Shown here piece after piece: positions 17,201-24,836 of a stretch of 64,000 nucleotides of DNA (positions are counted from its first letter, which is position 1; each line of letters opens with the position of its first letter). Source of the DNA: Phormidium ambiguum IAM M-71 (GTDB lineage: Bacteria; Cyanobacteriota; Cyanobacteriia; Cyanobacteriales; Aerosakkonemataceae); assembly GCF_001904725.1 (NCBI RefSeq), contig NZ_MRCE01000037.1, forward strand, positions 1-64,000. Direction: 5' to 3'. The notes under the pieces were generated by a model. That model did not search any database. It had not been told where the DNA came from and saw only the letters and a program-made list of their open reading frames with translations. The translations under genes were made by a program, and so were the position numbers.

Positions 17201-20200
17201 TCCTCAGCCTCAAGAAACCGCCCTAAAACTCGCGCTTTCTCTGCCTCAACCAGATGAAATTTATGTAGATAATTCATTGGGGCGTGTTCTGCCCATTTCT
17301 GCATCTTTTCTTGGTTGGTGTTAACACAGTTTAGCCAAGCTACTTTTTCAGAGTTTGAAGCATCGAGCAATAAGCTCAAAAGCGTCAGAGAATGGTAGAA
17401 ACAGAATACAGGTAAAAACTTTATTGCTGACGCTTCTTCAAAATGTTTTCTTGCCAAAATAGCAGTCTGTACAGCTTGATAATATTCTTCAAATAGATAA
17501 CACAGTATAACTTTGTGCAGATATAACATTTGAATCGCAATTCTATCTTTAACTGCAAAGGCGTGTGGTAATGCCTGCTCTTCATTACACACCCGACCAA
17601 CTAAGCGACTGGGATTCTCAGACCTATCTAACAAATTAAGAATGGTCTGCCACACTATTGCAATCCAAGTTGAGGGATTTTCTCGTCTGATTTGTCCGCT
17701 CGCTTTGCTGTAGGTTGCCGTTTTTTGTTCTAATTGGGTGAGTTCCTCACCAACAAAAAACGAGCGACAACAGGCATTATATAAAGCATAGCCAGCAAAT
17801 TCAAAATCTCCGGTTTCCACTCCGTTTTGATAAGTATCAACCAGAAATGGTACTACTTTCCTAAGATGAACCTTCCACTGCATGACATTTTCACTAAATA
17901 TCTGTAATGCTTTAGCCTTGCCTTTTTTGGTATCCAATCGTTCTACCAAGCTTAGAGCCAATTGACCAAATTTGTAGCCGAGTTCAATGTCTTGAACAAC
18001 TCCACATAAAACAAATCCGTAGGCAGCATAACTCTGTGGTGACCAAGTAGCATTGCCGTAGTTGATTGATAAATTCACCATTTTGCAAGCAATTAGCATC
18101 ATCAGTTCTGATGACACCGTATATGCAGCACCCATGATATTCGCCAGGATATACATTGCTGCCAGCAGTTCTGGTGCGGTCATCTTTGGTAAATTGATTA
18201 AGTCTTCGATTTCTCGTTCAGCAAGTAGTGCAGCCGTTGACTCCAATTCCCTTTCAACATCTGCCTGACTTGGATTTTCTATGAAATCTATTCCCAAGAG
18301 CTTTAACGCTTCAGATCCAGTTTTTAGTGCTTCTTTCAGGTTGCCCTGTGACAAATATCCTTGAATTCTGCTATCGTAAACTTGCACTTTGTCAACTACT
18401 GTTCTGGCACGATCGAGTACCACTTCTACCAACTGTTCTATCTTATCAAAGCAACCCTGGAGATACGCCGCTTCTGCTGCTTCTGAGTACAGCGCCAAGG
18501 TGAGATCGTACTCACGCTGCCAACTCTCTGAATTGAGGAGTTTAAGCCCTGTATTGAAATACTTAAAAGCTGCTTCATAAGCCGTTGCTGCCTTTGCTTT
18601 CTGACCTGCCATTAAATTCAATCTGGCAATTTCAGTTCGTTCTGATCGAGCAGTGACTAGCTCAAGTCCTTGATTGAGATGATCGATGATTTCAAGCAAC
18701 CGCTCGGATCGTTGCTCTGGTGAAGTTTTTTCGAGGAGATTGCGACCAATTTGGAGATGAACAACCTGTTTCTGCGATTCATCAATCAAAGCATAAGCCG
18801 CTTGCTGAACGCGATCGTGCAGAAACTTGTACTCTTGAACCAACAAATCTTCGTCCAATTCAGACAGAGGTTGAATTAATCCCGCTTGTATTGCTGCTAG
18901 TAGATCCTGGAAAATTGCTTTCGGTGATTTTTCGCAAACGATCGCCAACGTTTCCAAATCAAACTCAGACCCAACACAAGCAGCGATGGAGAGAACTTGC
19001 TGTGTTGCTTCCGGCAATTTTTGCAACTGACGCAGCAGCAACTCCACCACATTATCAGTGATATCTTGAGCTTCAATCTCAGTTAAGTTCCACTGCCAAC
19101 TCAACTGTTGGGCATCAAAGGTTAACAGGTTTTCGCTATGCAGCAGCTTCAAAAATTCACCAACAAAGAAAGGGTTGCCCTCGGTTTTACGCAACACAAC
19201 TTGGGCCAAGGAACGAACGGCATCAGGATTGCAATGTAATGTCTCAGCTATCAGTTGAGTCAACGGTTCTAGTGTTAAGGGGGTCAGGATGATTTCCTGA
19301 AATACTGCTCCCTGGTTTCGCAAGCTCTCTAGCATTAAAACCAACGGATGCGCTGGAGTCAGTTCGTTATTTCGGTAGGCTCCGATCAGAAACAGATATT
19401 GGATTTGCTCATCCAGTAAGATGAGTTCGATTAACTTCAACGTCGCAGAATCGATCCACTGTAGATCGTCTAAAAAGATGACTAGGGGATGCTCTTTTGC
19501 ACAAAACGCCCGCACAAACCTTTGAAACGTGAGATTGAAGCGATTCTGTGCTTCTGTTGCTCCAACTTCGGGCACAGGGGGCTGCTTGCCAATAATGAAC
19601 TCAACTTCGGGAATGACATCTAGGATAATTTGTCCGTTGCTTCCCAAAGAAGTGAGTAGACGCGATCGCCATACTTCTACCTGTTCATTGGGTTCACTCA
19701 ATAGTTGCTGCACCAATTTTTGTAGGGCATCGACGATTGCGCTGTAGGGAATATTGCGCCGGAATTGGTCAAATTTACCCCAGATAAAATAGCCGTGCTT
19801 TGCGGTGATCGGTTTAAAGAGTTCCTGTACCAATGATGTTTTGCCGATGCCAGCATAACCAGAGACCAGCATCATTTCACGGACTGCCTTACGCCCTGTC
19901 ACCCTGTCAAACGCCACCCATAATGCTGCAATCTCCGCTTCTCGCCCATACAGTTTTTGAGGAATGCGGAACTGCTCGGAAACATCTTGCAGTCCCAACG
20001 ATATGTCGTTAATCTGACCCACTTCCGCCAGTTGTTGGGCACAGTGCTCTAGATCTGCTTTGATGCCCCAGGCACTTTGATAACGATCCTCTGCATTTTT
20101 TGCCATCAGTTTCAAAATTAGGTTTGAAACAGGTTGGGGAATCGTCGCGTTCAATTCGTGCGGAGGAGTCGGTGGTCTAGCAATGTGGCAGTGAACTAGT

Positions 20201-20859
20201 TCCAGAAGATCTTTAGTGGGAAAGGGTAATTGTCCTGTCAACAGTTCGTAGAAGGTTACGCCCAGTGAGTAGAAATCAGTACGATAGTCGAGCATCCGGT
20301 TCATTCGCCCGGTTTGCTCTGGCGACAGGTATGAAGGGGTTCCTTCTAGAAGATGGAGGCTTTTGAATGTGGGATTGGTGCGACTGAAGCGAGTGGCAAT
20401 GCCAAAATCGATGATTTTGACAACGCCAGTCCTCGGATTAAAGACAATGTTGCCAGGATTAATATCTTTATGGATGACATGAGCCGCATGGATTTTGCCT
20501 AGAGTATCAGTAATGGCGATCGCCATATCCAAAAAAACCGACAACGGCATGGGCGAGAAGTCTAATTGTTGCCGCATCCAGCATTCTAAAGACTCTCCAC
20601 CAAAGTCTTCCAAAAGAATAACCAGTGTGCGCTGGTAGTCTTGCTGGCTGTATGCCTTGACTACGCCTTTAATGTCCAGAAAACGAGTAATTTCATACTC
20701 CTGCCGATAGCGAGTTAATTCCTGAGGAGAAGGATAATCCTGCTTGAGAACTTTGGCAATCACTGCACAGTTATCTTGCTCTCTGATACCCCGATACACT
20801 AAAGAAGCTAAGCTCTCATGGATTTTGCTATGGATAGTAATTCCAGGCAGGGTAATCAT
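14224..20859 (-). CDS. Ser/Thr kinase-AAA-GAF-PAS-histidine kinase (giant multi-sensor kinase)
   Basis: About 2211 residues from the ATG at 20859 (GGGAG 8 nt upstream; the frame opens 57 nt further). Domains in order: Ser/Thr kinase (~10-270; catalytic loop VIHKDINPGN ~127, with HKD replacing HRD, and IDFGIA ~147); AAA-type ATPase (Walker A GYAGIGKTSL ~331, Walker B VIFLDDLQW ~458); a long TPR-like helical region (~600-1290); GAF (~1316-1480); four PAS domains starting near 1493, 1643, 1766 and 1896; a NarX-type dimerisation domain (RMAREIHDTLAQAF ~2011, His inside); and a HATPase (EALTNAIKHA, DNGQGFG, GFGLLGMSER). It signals to the regulator 7 bp downstream. No membrane segment is apparent, so it is probably cytosolic. 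An IS remnant lies directly upstream. Confidence 0.93.
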   Translation of the reverse strand: MITLPGITIHSKIHESLASLVYRGIREQDNCAVIAKVLKQDYPSPQELTRYRQEYEITRFLDIKGVVKAYSQQDYQRTLVILLEDFGGESLECWMRQQLDFSPMPLSVFLDMAIAITDTLGKIHAAHVIHKDINPGNIVFNPRTGVVKIIDFGIATRFSRTNPTFKSLHLLEGTPSYLSPEQTGRMNRMLDYRTDFYSLGVTFYELLTGQLPFPTKDLLELVHCHIARPPTPPHELNATIPQPVSNLILKLMAKNAEDRYQSAWGIKADLEHCAQQLAEVGQINDISLGLQDVSEQFRIPQKLYGREAEIAALWVAFDRVTGRKAVREMMLVSGYAGIGKTSLVQELFKPITAKHGYFIWGKFDQFRRNIPYSAIVDALQKLVQQLLSEPNEQVEVWRSRLLTSLGSNGQIILDVIPEVEFIIGKQPPVPEVGATEAQNRFNLTFQRFVRAFCAKEHPLVIFLDDLQWIDSATLKLIELILLDEQIQYLFLIGAYRNNELTPAHPLVLMLESLRNQGAVFQEIILTPLTLEPLTQLIAETLHCNPDAVRSLAQVVLRKTEGNPFFVGEFLKLLHSENLLTFDAQQLSWQWNLTEIEAQDITDNVVELLLRQLQKLPEATQQVLSIAACVGSEFDLETLAIVCEKSPKAIFQDLLAAIQAGLIQPLSELDEDLLVQEYKFLHDRVQQAAYALIDESQKQVVHLQIGRNLLEKTSPEQRSERLLEIIDHLNQGLELVTARSERTEIARLNLMAGQKAKAATAYEAAFKYFNTGLKLLNSESWQREYDLTLALYSEAAEAAYLQGCFDKIEQLVEVVLDRARTVVDKVQVYDSRIQGYLSQGNLKEALKTGSEALKLLGIDFIENPSQADVERELESTAALLAEREIEDLINLPKMTAPELLAAMYILANIMGAAYTVSSELMMLIACKMVNLSINYGNATWSPQSYAAYGFVLCGVVQDIELGYKFGQLALSLVERLDTKKGKAKALQIFSENVMQWKVHLRKVVPFLVDTYQNGVETGDFEFAGYALYNACCRSFFVGEELTQLEQKTATYSKASGQIRRENPSTWIAIVWQTILNLLDRSENPSRLVGRVCNEEQALPHAFAVKDRIAIQMLYLHKVILCYLFEEYYQAVQTAILARKHFEEASAIKFLPVFCFYHSLTLLSLLLDASNSEKVAWLNCVNTNQEKMQKWAEHAPMNYLHKFHLVEAEKARVLGRFLEAEEFYERAIAGAAENEYIQEEALAYELAAKHYLARGRDKIAQTYMKEAHYCYDRWGATAKVKDLETRYPKFFCQSSRVASASIPITAETITNPFHTAFDLAAVMKASQAISREIELKQLLRSLMQILIENAGAQTGYLILENSGEWSIEAACELNADENACATQVLQSIPIADQLPESIIQYVIRTLKPVTLNDATREGAFINEPYIQQNQPKSIFCLPLLNQAKLVGVLYLENRLAAGVFTPERSQVLQLLSTQAAIAIENAKLYSELRAKESKITQFLEAIPVGIAIVDAAGRPYYINQCGNQLTGKETDTSIAPEQISEAYQLYVAGTDQIYPAESLPIVRALRGERIRTEDIEIRRNQVSILIEAQATPIFDQQGNITYAIATFQDITERKQAEKLLADYNCTLEQQIAERTAALQRSEAKFRAIFENSQVGIYRTRICDGLILDANQRFADLLGFDSPEEIIGLEHTTGFNVNPNDRQQFIEVLKRDREVRSFEIQMQKRDGTVFWGLFSSYLNAGDDYVEGVVADISDRKQAEVALQMSEERLRLALTASNQGLYDMNLKTEEIVVNPEYALMLGYDPATFQETKSRWVESLHPDDRESMVAVYSGFMTGEAPNYRAEYRLRTRDGQWKWILSVGKIVAWNDFGEPMRALGVYMDIGDRKQAEAALQASESKLRTLIEAIPDPLFVLSAEGRLLEIIVQEPNLLWQPYEEMIGQTMHQIGKEQADEFLGYIQQVLRTQQTLTVEYSVFLNGREAWFSARIAPVGHDQVIWLARDITLQKQAEAASILEERNRMAREIHDTLAQAFTGILAQVGAAKQVLTDDVEATGAHLDLIRELARTGLSEARRSVVALRPQLLEEGSLQIALHRLIAQIRTAAMDTTLYYEIEGAVYSLPTEVESNLLRMGQEALTNAIKHANADEIRVELIYDRDRFCLRVKDNGQGFGVGSIPSSEGFGLLGMSERAERIGAQLTIKSQPGQGTEMIVTVNRE

Positions 20860-20931
20860 TGAATGCTCCCTCGATAAAGGACTGTCATCCGTTTCCCAAA
20901 GTATATCGCTTGCCAAACTCCAGAATAGAAC

Positions 20932-21857
20932 CCATTTGACATCTTTTAGAATTTGAATTAGGGTACTCGAAACCAGCTAATCCAAGTATCATGGCTTATT
21001 CGAGCGACCTAACCGATGCAGAGTGGGAAGTCTTTGAACCCCTACTGCTTTCGATATTACCAACCAAGAAGCAGACCAGACCGAGTAATTGGACAAAGCG
21101 AGAGATCTTCAATGAAATCCTCTATCAATTGAAAAATGGATGCAATTGGCAAGACTTACCCAAAGACCTGCCGCCTTATTCCACTGTCTATTAGCATTAC
21201 AAACAGTGGCGAGCAGCTGAGGTTTTCGAGGAGTTGATGCGTGTTCTACATGGGCAAGTGCGTGAACAGGTGAAAAAAAACCGCAGTGGACGACCTTGAT
21301 GATTATTGACTCCCAAGCGGTGAAAAACACCTGCAATGCTAGCGTAGAGTCAAAGGGTTTTTGTTTTTACTTTCGCCACTAACGGGATTAAAAGGCATCT
21401 AGCCATTGATACTCTTGGTTTTCCCTTTTTTACTCACTGCACTCGCGCCAATGTTTCCGATGATGCCGGATTAATTGAGATGTTTACTCTCCACATCGAC
21501 TACTTTAAGTCCAAACCTCTCGATATTCCTAAAATCACTATTCTGCTAGACCACGTATCACCCAGAATATTTAACTCAGGAGTTAGAACGAATTTCTCCT
21601 CAGATCATGACCAAAATCCAGTTTCAACTCTCGACTAAACCCTCAAAATCAGAAAAAGCGGCGCGAGGAAAGTCGGGATTTGTTCCAGCTGTCGCTCGCT
21701 GGGTGATTGAGCGCTCAAATGCTTGGATGGAGCGTTGTAAAATTCTGGTCAAGAACTGTGAGCGTACCCTGGCTAATGCTACTACAAAGCTCAATCTTTG
21801 TTTCATCAGACTAATGATTAAGAGGCTTGCAGCCCCTTCCTGAAAGATGTCAAATGG
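20932..21857 (+). mobile_element. decayed IS5-type insertion sequence
   Basis: Terminal inverted repeats CCATTTGACATCTTTTAG (20932-20949) and its partner at 21840-21857 match at 17 of 18 positions, giving a 926-bp element. I could not see a convincing target duplication. It lies 73 bp upstream of the giant kinase start and points away from it, so it may have displaced or supplied promoter sequence. Confidence 0.75.
20991..21843 (+). pseudogene. IS5-family transposase, inactivated
   Basis: The reading begins YSSDLTDAEWEVFEPLLL, then KREIFNEILYQLKNGCNWQD and LPPYSTVY, after which TAG replaces the expected Trp codon. The remaining protein can be followed through frames: HYKQWRAAEVFEELMRVLHG, DSQAVKN(T)C, then TKIQFQLSTKPSK and WVIERSNAWMERCK, then RTLANATTKLNLCFIRLMI to a stop at 21841-21843. 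At least three frameshifts are needed, one at the A-run near 21275, one near 21370 and one near 21555. No functional transposase can be made. Confidence 0.82.
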
Positions 21858-21930
21858 AGTCAAACTGTAAGAGCATCTATTCAGATTCAGAGATCGATTC
21901 AGGTTGGCTTTGTAGTATTGCGGTCAGTGT

Positions 21931-21992
21931 TGCGATCGCCTTTGGCGCTACGCTTCGCGCAATCGCGTAGCGTGTGCATAGCACGTATCGCC
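21931..21992. repeat. interspersed cyanobacterial palindromic repeat
   Basis: The stretch TGCGATCGCCTTTGGCGCTA followed by CGCTTCGCGCAATCGCGTAG and a GTGTGCATAGCACGTATCGCC end is of the short GC-rich palindromic repeat type common between cyanobacterial genes. It ends where the truncated minus-strand fragment begins. Confidence 0.5.
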
Positions 21993-22178
21993 TCATGAAG
22001 CCAATTCAGATAAGTCTGTTCCCTCTGCGTAACTAACCTCTAGTACCAACTGCTGCATTTTCTGTTGGCGAGATGCTTCGGGATGATCCCAGCCGGGAAG
22101 ATCGTGAGCCTCACACTCTGCTAGTTTTTTGCGCCTCGCTTCTAACTCTTGCTGGAGCAAAACCTCTTGATAATAGTT
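21993..22178 (-). pseudogene. C-terminal fragment of an unidentified conserved-looking protein
   Basis: About 61 codons on the minus strand read NYYQEVLLQQELEARRKKLA, then CEAHDLPGWDHPEASRQQKM and QLVLEVSYAEGTDLSELAS, then stop. Composition and periodicity look like real protein, whereas the in-frame extension beyond 22178 runs antisense to the rhodanese fragment and does not. I do not recognise the family. It is probably a 3' gene remnant joined head-on to the rhodanese remnant. Confidence 0.4.
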
Positions 22179-22576
22179 TGCGGGTATTGTCTGATGAGGT
22201 GTATGCAGCGATCGATCGCCCCGATCGAGTACTCTTGGATGTGCGTACTTTGCCAGAGTACCAAGGTGAACACTTCCTGATGAAGCCACCACTAAGCACA
22301 GAAAAAGCCGGACATATTCCTGGTGCAGTCCACATAGAACATACCCTAACACTCAATGACGATGGAACTTTCAAGTCATTGGAAGAGTTACAGGCACTTT
22401 ACACTAGCAAAGGTATTACTCCTGATAAAGAAGTGTTTCCCTACTGTGCTATTGGTGGGCGATCGGCTTACACTTGGTTTGTCTTGAAGCATTTACTGAG
22501 CTACCCAAATGTGCGGAACTATGATGGTTCTTGGAATGAGTGGAGTCGTCTGCCAGATGTGCCAATCGAGAAATAA
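22172..22576 (+). pseudogene. thiosulfate sulfurtransferase, C-terminal rhodanese domain only
   Basis: From about 22172 the plus strand encodes SLRVLSDEVYAAIDRP, VLLDVRTLPEYQGEHF, AGHIPGAVHIEH, NDDGTFKSLEELQALY, FPYCAIGGRSAYTWFVLKH and NVRNYDGSWNEWSRLPDVPI. This is the C-terminal domain of a two-domain sulfurtransferase. The active-site loop CAIGGRS keeps the catalytic Cys, but the usual second loop residues (CRIGERS) are changed. The frame extends left to 22073, but those codons overlap the minus-strand fragment and look non-coding. No SD is seen. Probably a truncated gene, although a single rhodanese domain could fold. Confidence 0.65.
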
Positions 22577-22695
22577 TTTAACCCATGAACTAACAAAATT
22601 TTGATTACGTTAGTCAAATACATCTGTAAAGGTAATGCTCATAGAATATCATCGAAGAATTGCATTCTAGAATGTAACTTTGAGACGAAAGTAAA

Positions 22696-23418
22696 ATGCC
22701 TGTATCTTCAAAAGACAAACAGATTGTGGCAATGGGTGGAGGTGGTTTTTCGATGGAACCTGATAACCCCCCACTCGATCAATATATCCTGGGGTTAGCC
22801 AACAAAGAACGATCCAAAGTTTGTTTTCTGCCAACTGCAAGTGGAGATAGCGATCGCTACATCGTCAAATTCTATTCTGCATTCTTGAAGTTCCCCTGCC
22901 AACCTAGTCATCTCTCATTGTTTAACCCACCTACCCTCGACTTACGAGGATTTATCTTGGAGCAAGACATCATTTATGTAGGGGGAGGGAACACCAAAAA
23001 TTTGGTTGCACTTTGGCGTGATTGGGGGTTGGATCGGTTTTTGAAAGAGGCGAACGAGCAGGGAACCATTCTTTGTGGATTAAGTGCAGGCTCACTTTGC
23101 TGGTTTGAAGCAGGTGTAAGCGATTATCCGGGAAATAACATCCTCAAGCCTCTCACCTGTTTAGGATTTCTCCAAGGTAGCCATTGTCCTCATTATGATG
23201 GAGAAGCCGATCGTAGACCTGTCTATCACCAAATGATAGCAGAAGGTTTACTCGAAGATGGCTATGCTGCTGATGATGGCGTTGGTTTGCATTTCATTAA
23301 TGGAATTTTAGCGAAGATCGTCAGTTCTCGACCAACTGCAAAAGCATATCGTGTAGAGCGACAAAATGATGGTGTTCGGGAAACGCCTCTGGAACCTATT
23401 TTTCTTGGTGGACGCTAA
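22696..23418 (+). CDS. peptidase E-type serine peptidase (S51 family)
   Basis: 240 residues. The nucleophile is Ser130 in GTILCGLSAGSLCWF, the GxSAG motif of the S51 (alpha-aspartyl dipeptidase/cyanophycinase) family. Other family marks are IVAMGGGGFSME at the N-terminus, VCFLPTASGDSD, IIYVGGGNTKNLVALWRDWG, CPHYDGEADRRPVYHQMI and GYAADDGVGLHF. It resembles peptidase E in length and is too short for cyanophycinase. Cytoplasmic. The upstream 120 bp carry no clear SD; an ORF starting at 22601 in another frame is a shadow. Confidence 0.88.
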   Translation: MPVSSKDKQIVAMGGGGFSMEPDNPPLDQYILGLANKERSKVCFLPTASGDSDRYIVKFYSAFLKFPCQPSHLSLFNPPTLDLRGFILEQDIIYVGGGNTKNLVALWRDWGLDRFLKEANEQGTILCGLSAGSLCWFEAGVSDYPGNNILKPLTCLGFLQGSHCPHYDGEADRRPVYHQMIAEGLLEDGYAADDGVGLHFINGILAKIVSSRPTAKAYRVERQNDGVRETPLEPIFLGGR

Positions 23419-23574
23419 TTAATAAAGTGAATATTAATATCCAGTTCTAGCTATTTGTAAAAAACGCTCCACCGTAGGGACACAATCAGGTCGCCAAATT
23501 AGAGCCAACGCCACCAAGGGAGTTTTCTATTTGTGTCGAGTAGTAGTTTAATTTCATTGAAATAGGAGGCGAAC

Positions 23575-24336
23575 ATGAGTAACAATATGTGGAATACAAC
23601 TTTATATGAAAGCAATCATTCCTTTGTTTGGCAATCTGGAGAATCACTTCTAGAATTACTCGCACCTCAGCCAGATGAACGAATTTTAGACTTGGGTTGT
23701 GGCACCGGACATTTGACAGCAAAAATCGCTTCTATGGGTGTGAAAGTTTACGGTATTGATGCCGATAAAAATATGATTGAACAAGCTCGACAAAACTATC
23801 CTAATCTACATTGGTTAATTGCTGATGCTCGGAATTTTCAAGTAGATGAACCTTTGGATGCAGTATTTTCTAATGCTGCGTTACATTGGATTAAAGAAGC
23901 AGATGCAGTGATTCAATGTGTTTATCAAGCACTTAAACCGGGCGGACGTTTTGTGGCAGAATTTGGTGGACGGGGGAATATTGGGGCGATCGCACAAGCA
24001 CTTTTTACTACAATAGAAAACATGGGATTTGGGAATCCTCAAACACTTAATCCCTGGTACTTTCCTAGTATCGCAGAATATGCAACTCTTTTAGAAAAAC
24101 AGCAATTTGAAGTTAAATATGCACTATTATTTGAGCGTCCTACACCTTTAGAAGGTGGTCAAGCAGGTATCGCCAACTGGTTACAAATGTTTGCTAATGG
24201 CATTTTATCCCAATTATCTCATGAACAACAAATGCAAGTAATCCAGTCAGTTCAAATACAACTACAACCAACCTTATTTCGTGATGGACATTGGATAGCT
24301 GATTATCGCCGCATCAGGATTATTGCTGTTAAGTGA
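23575..24336 (+). CDS. class I SAM-dependent methyltransferase
   Basis: 253 residues, start preceded by AGGAGG. Motif I is ERILDLGCGTGHLTAKIAS (~35-53), followed by VYGIDADKNMIEQAR, LIADARNF, DAVFSNAALHWI and LKPGGRFVAEFGGRGN. The AALHWI segment and the overall plan resemble trans-aconitate 2-methyltransferase-like enzymes, but the substrate cannot be fixed from sequence. It is followed by a bidirectional terminator. Confidence 0.85.
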   Translation: MSNNMWNTTLYESNHSFVWQSGESLLELLAPQPDERILDLGCGTGHLTAKIASMGVKVYGIDADKNMIEQARQNYPNLHWLIADARNFQVDEPLDAVFSNAALHWIKEADAVIQCVYQALKPGGRFVAEFGGRGNIGAIAQALFTTIENMGFGNPQTLNPWYFPSIAEYATLLEKQQFEVKYALLFERPTPLEGGQAGIANWLQMFANGILSQLSHEQQMQVIQSVQIQLQPTLFRDGHWIADYRRIRIIAVK

Positions 24337-24836
24337 AATTCAAATAGAAGAGAAAAATCTTCTATAGTATACTTAATACTATAATGATTATTATTGAATA
24401 ACAATAAAACTCAATAATCCTTAAAACAAATTTTTTAGTCATTTTTTTTATTAAATTACTTTTTTTGTGCGATTTATTATCAAAAGTTATCTGTTAACTT
24501 CTTCACTCAAAAAAACTTATTTATCACTATTATCCCATTAGTTAGTTAATCATTCTTTTCCTTTTCTCTTACTTTTTCAGCAAGCCCTATCTAACTTTCG
24601 ATATTTTTTAAGATCAAATAATTAACGCCAAGAACCAATCAACCCGCATTCCGCAGATATTAAAGGAAATTTGATAATTAAAAAATGGAAGAACAAAAAG
24701 CCTGAAATGATTAACTGGTAATAATTTCAGGCTTTTTTGCCATAAATCCCACATTCTGTACTTCAGAATGTAGTATTAAGTAATACAAAAAATCTTTTGC
24801 TTGCTTGAGAATAGCGGCTTTTTACGAACAAACTCT
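24337..24836. other. AT-rich intergenic region between convergent genes
   Basis: Very AT-rich 500-bp stretch separating the methyltransferase gene from the convergent giant kinase. It holds one strong terminator (24699-24738); I see no gene or other structured element. Confidence 0.5.
24699..24738. terminator. bidirectional rho-independent terminator
   Basis: Arms AGCCTGAAAT (24699-24708) and ATTTCAGGCT (24724-24733) pair perfectly, with T-runs after each arm on its own strand. It is placed to end transcripts of both convergent neighbours. Confidence 0.8.

Noticed and set aside
24541-24560. TCCCATTAGTTAGTTAATC resembling the second box
   Set aside because: No first box upstream and the convergent location rules out a promoter for either neighbour.
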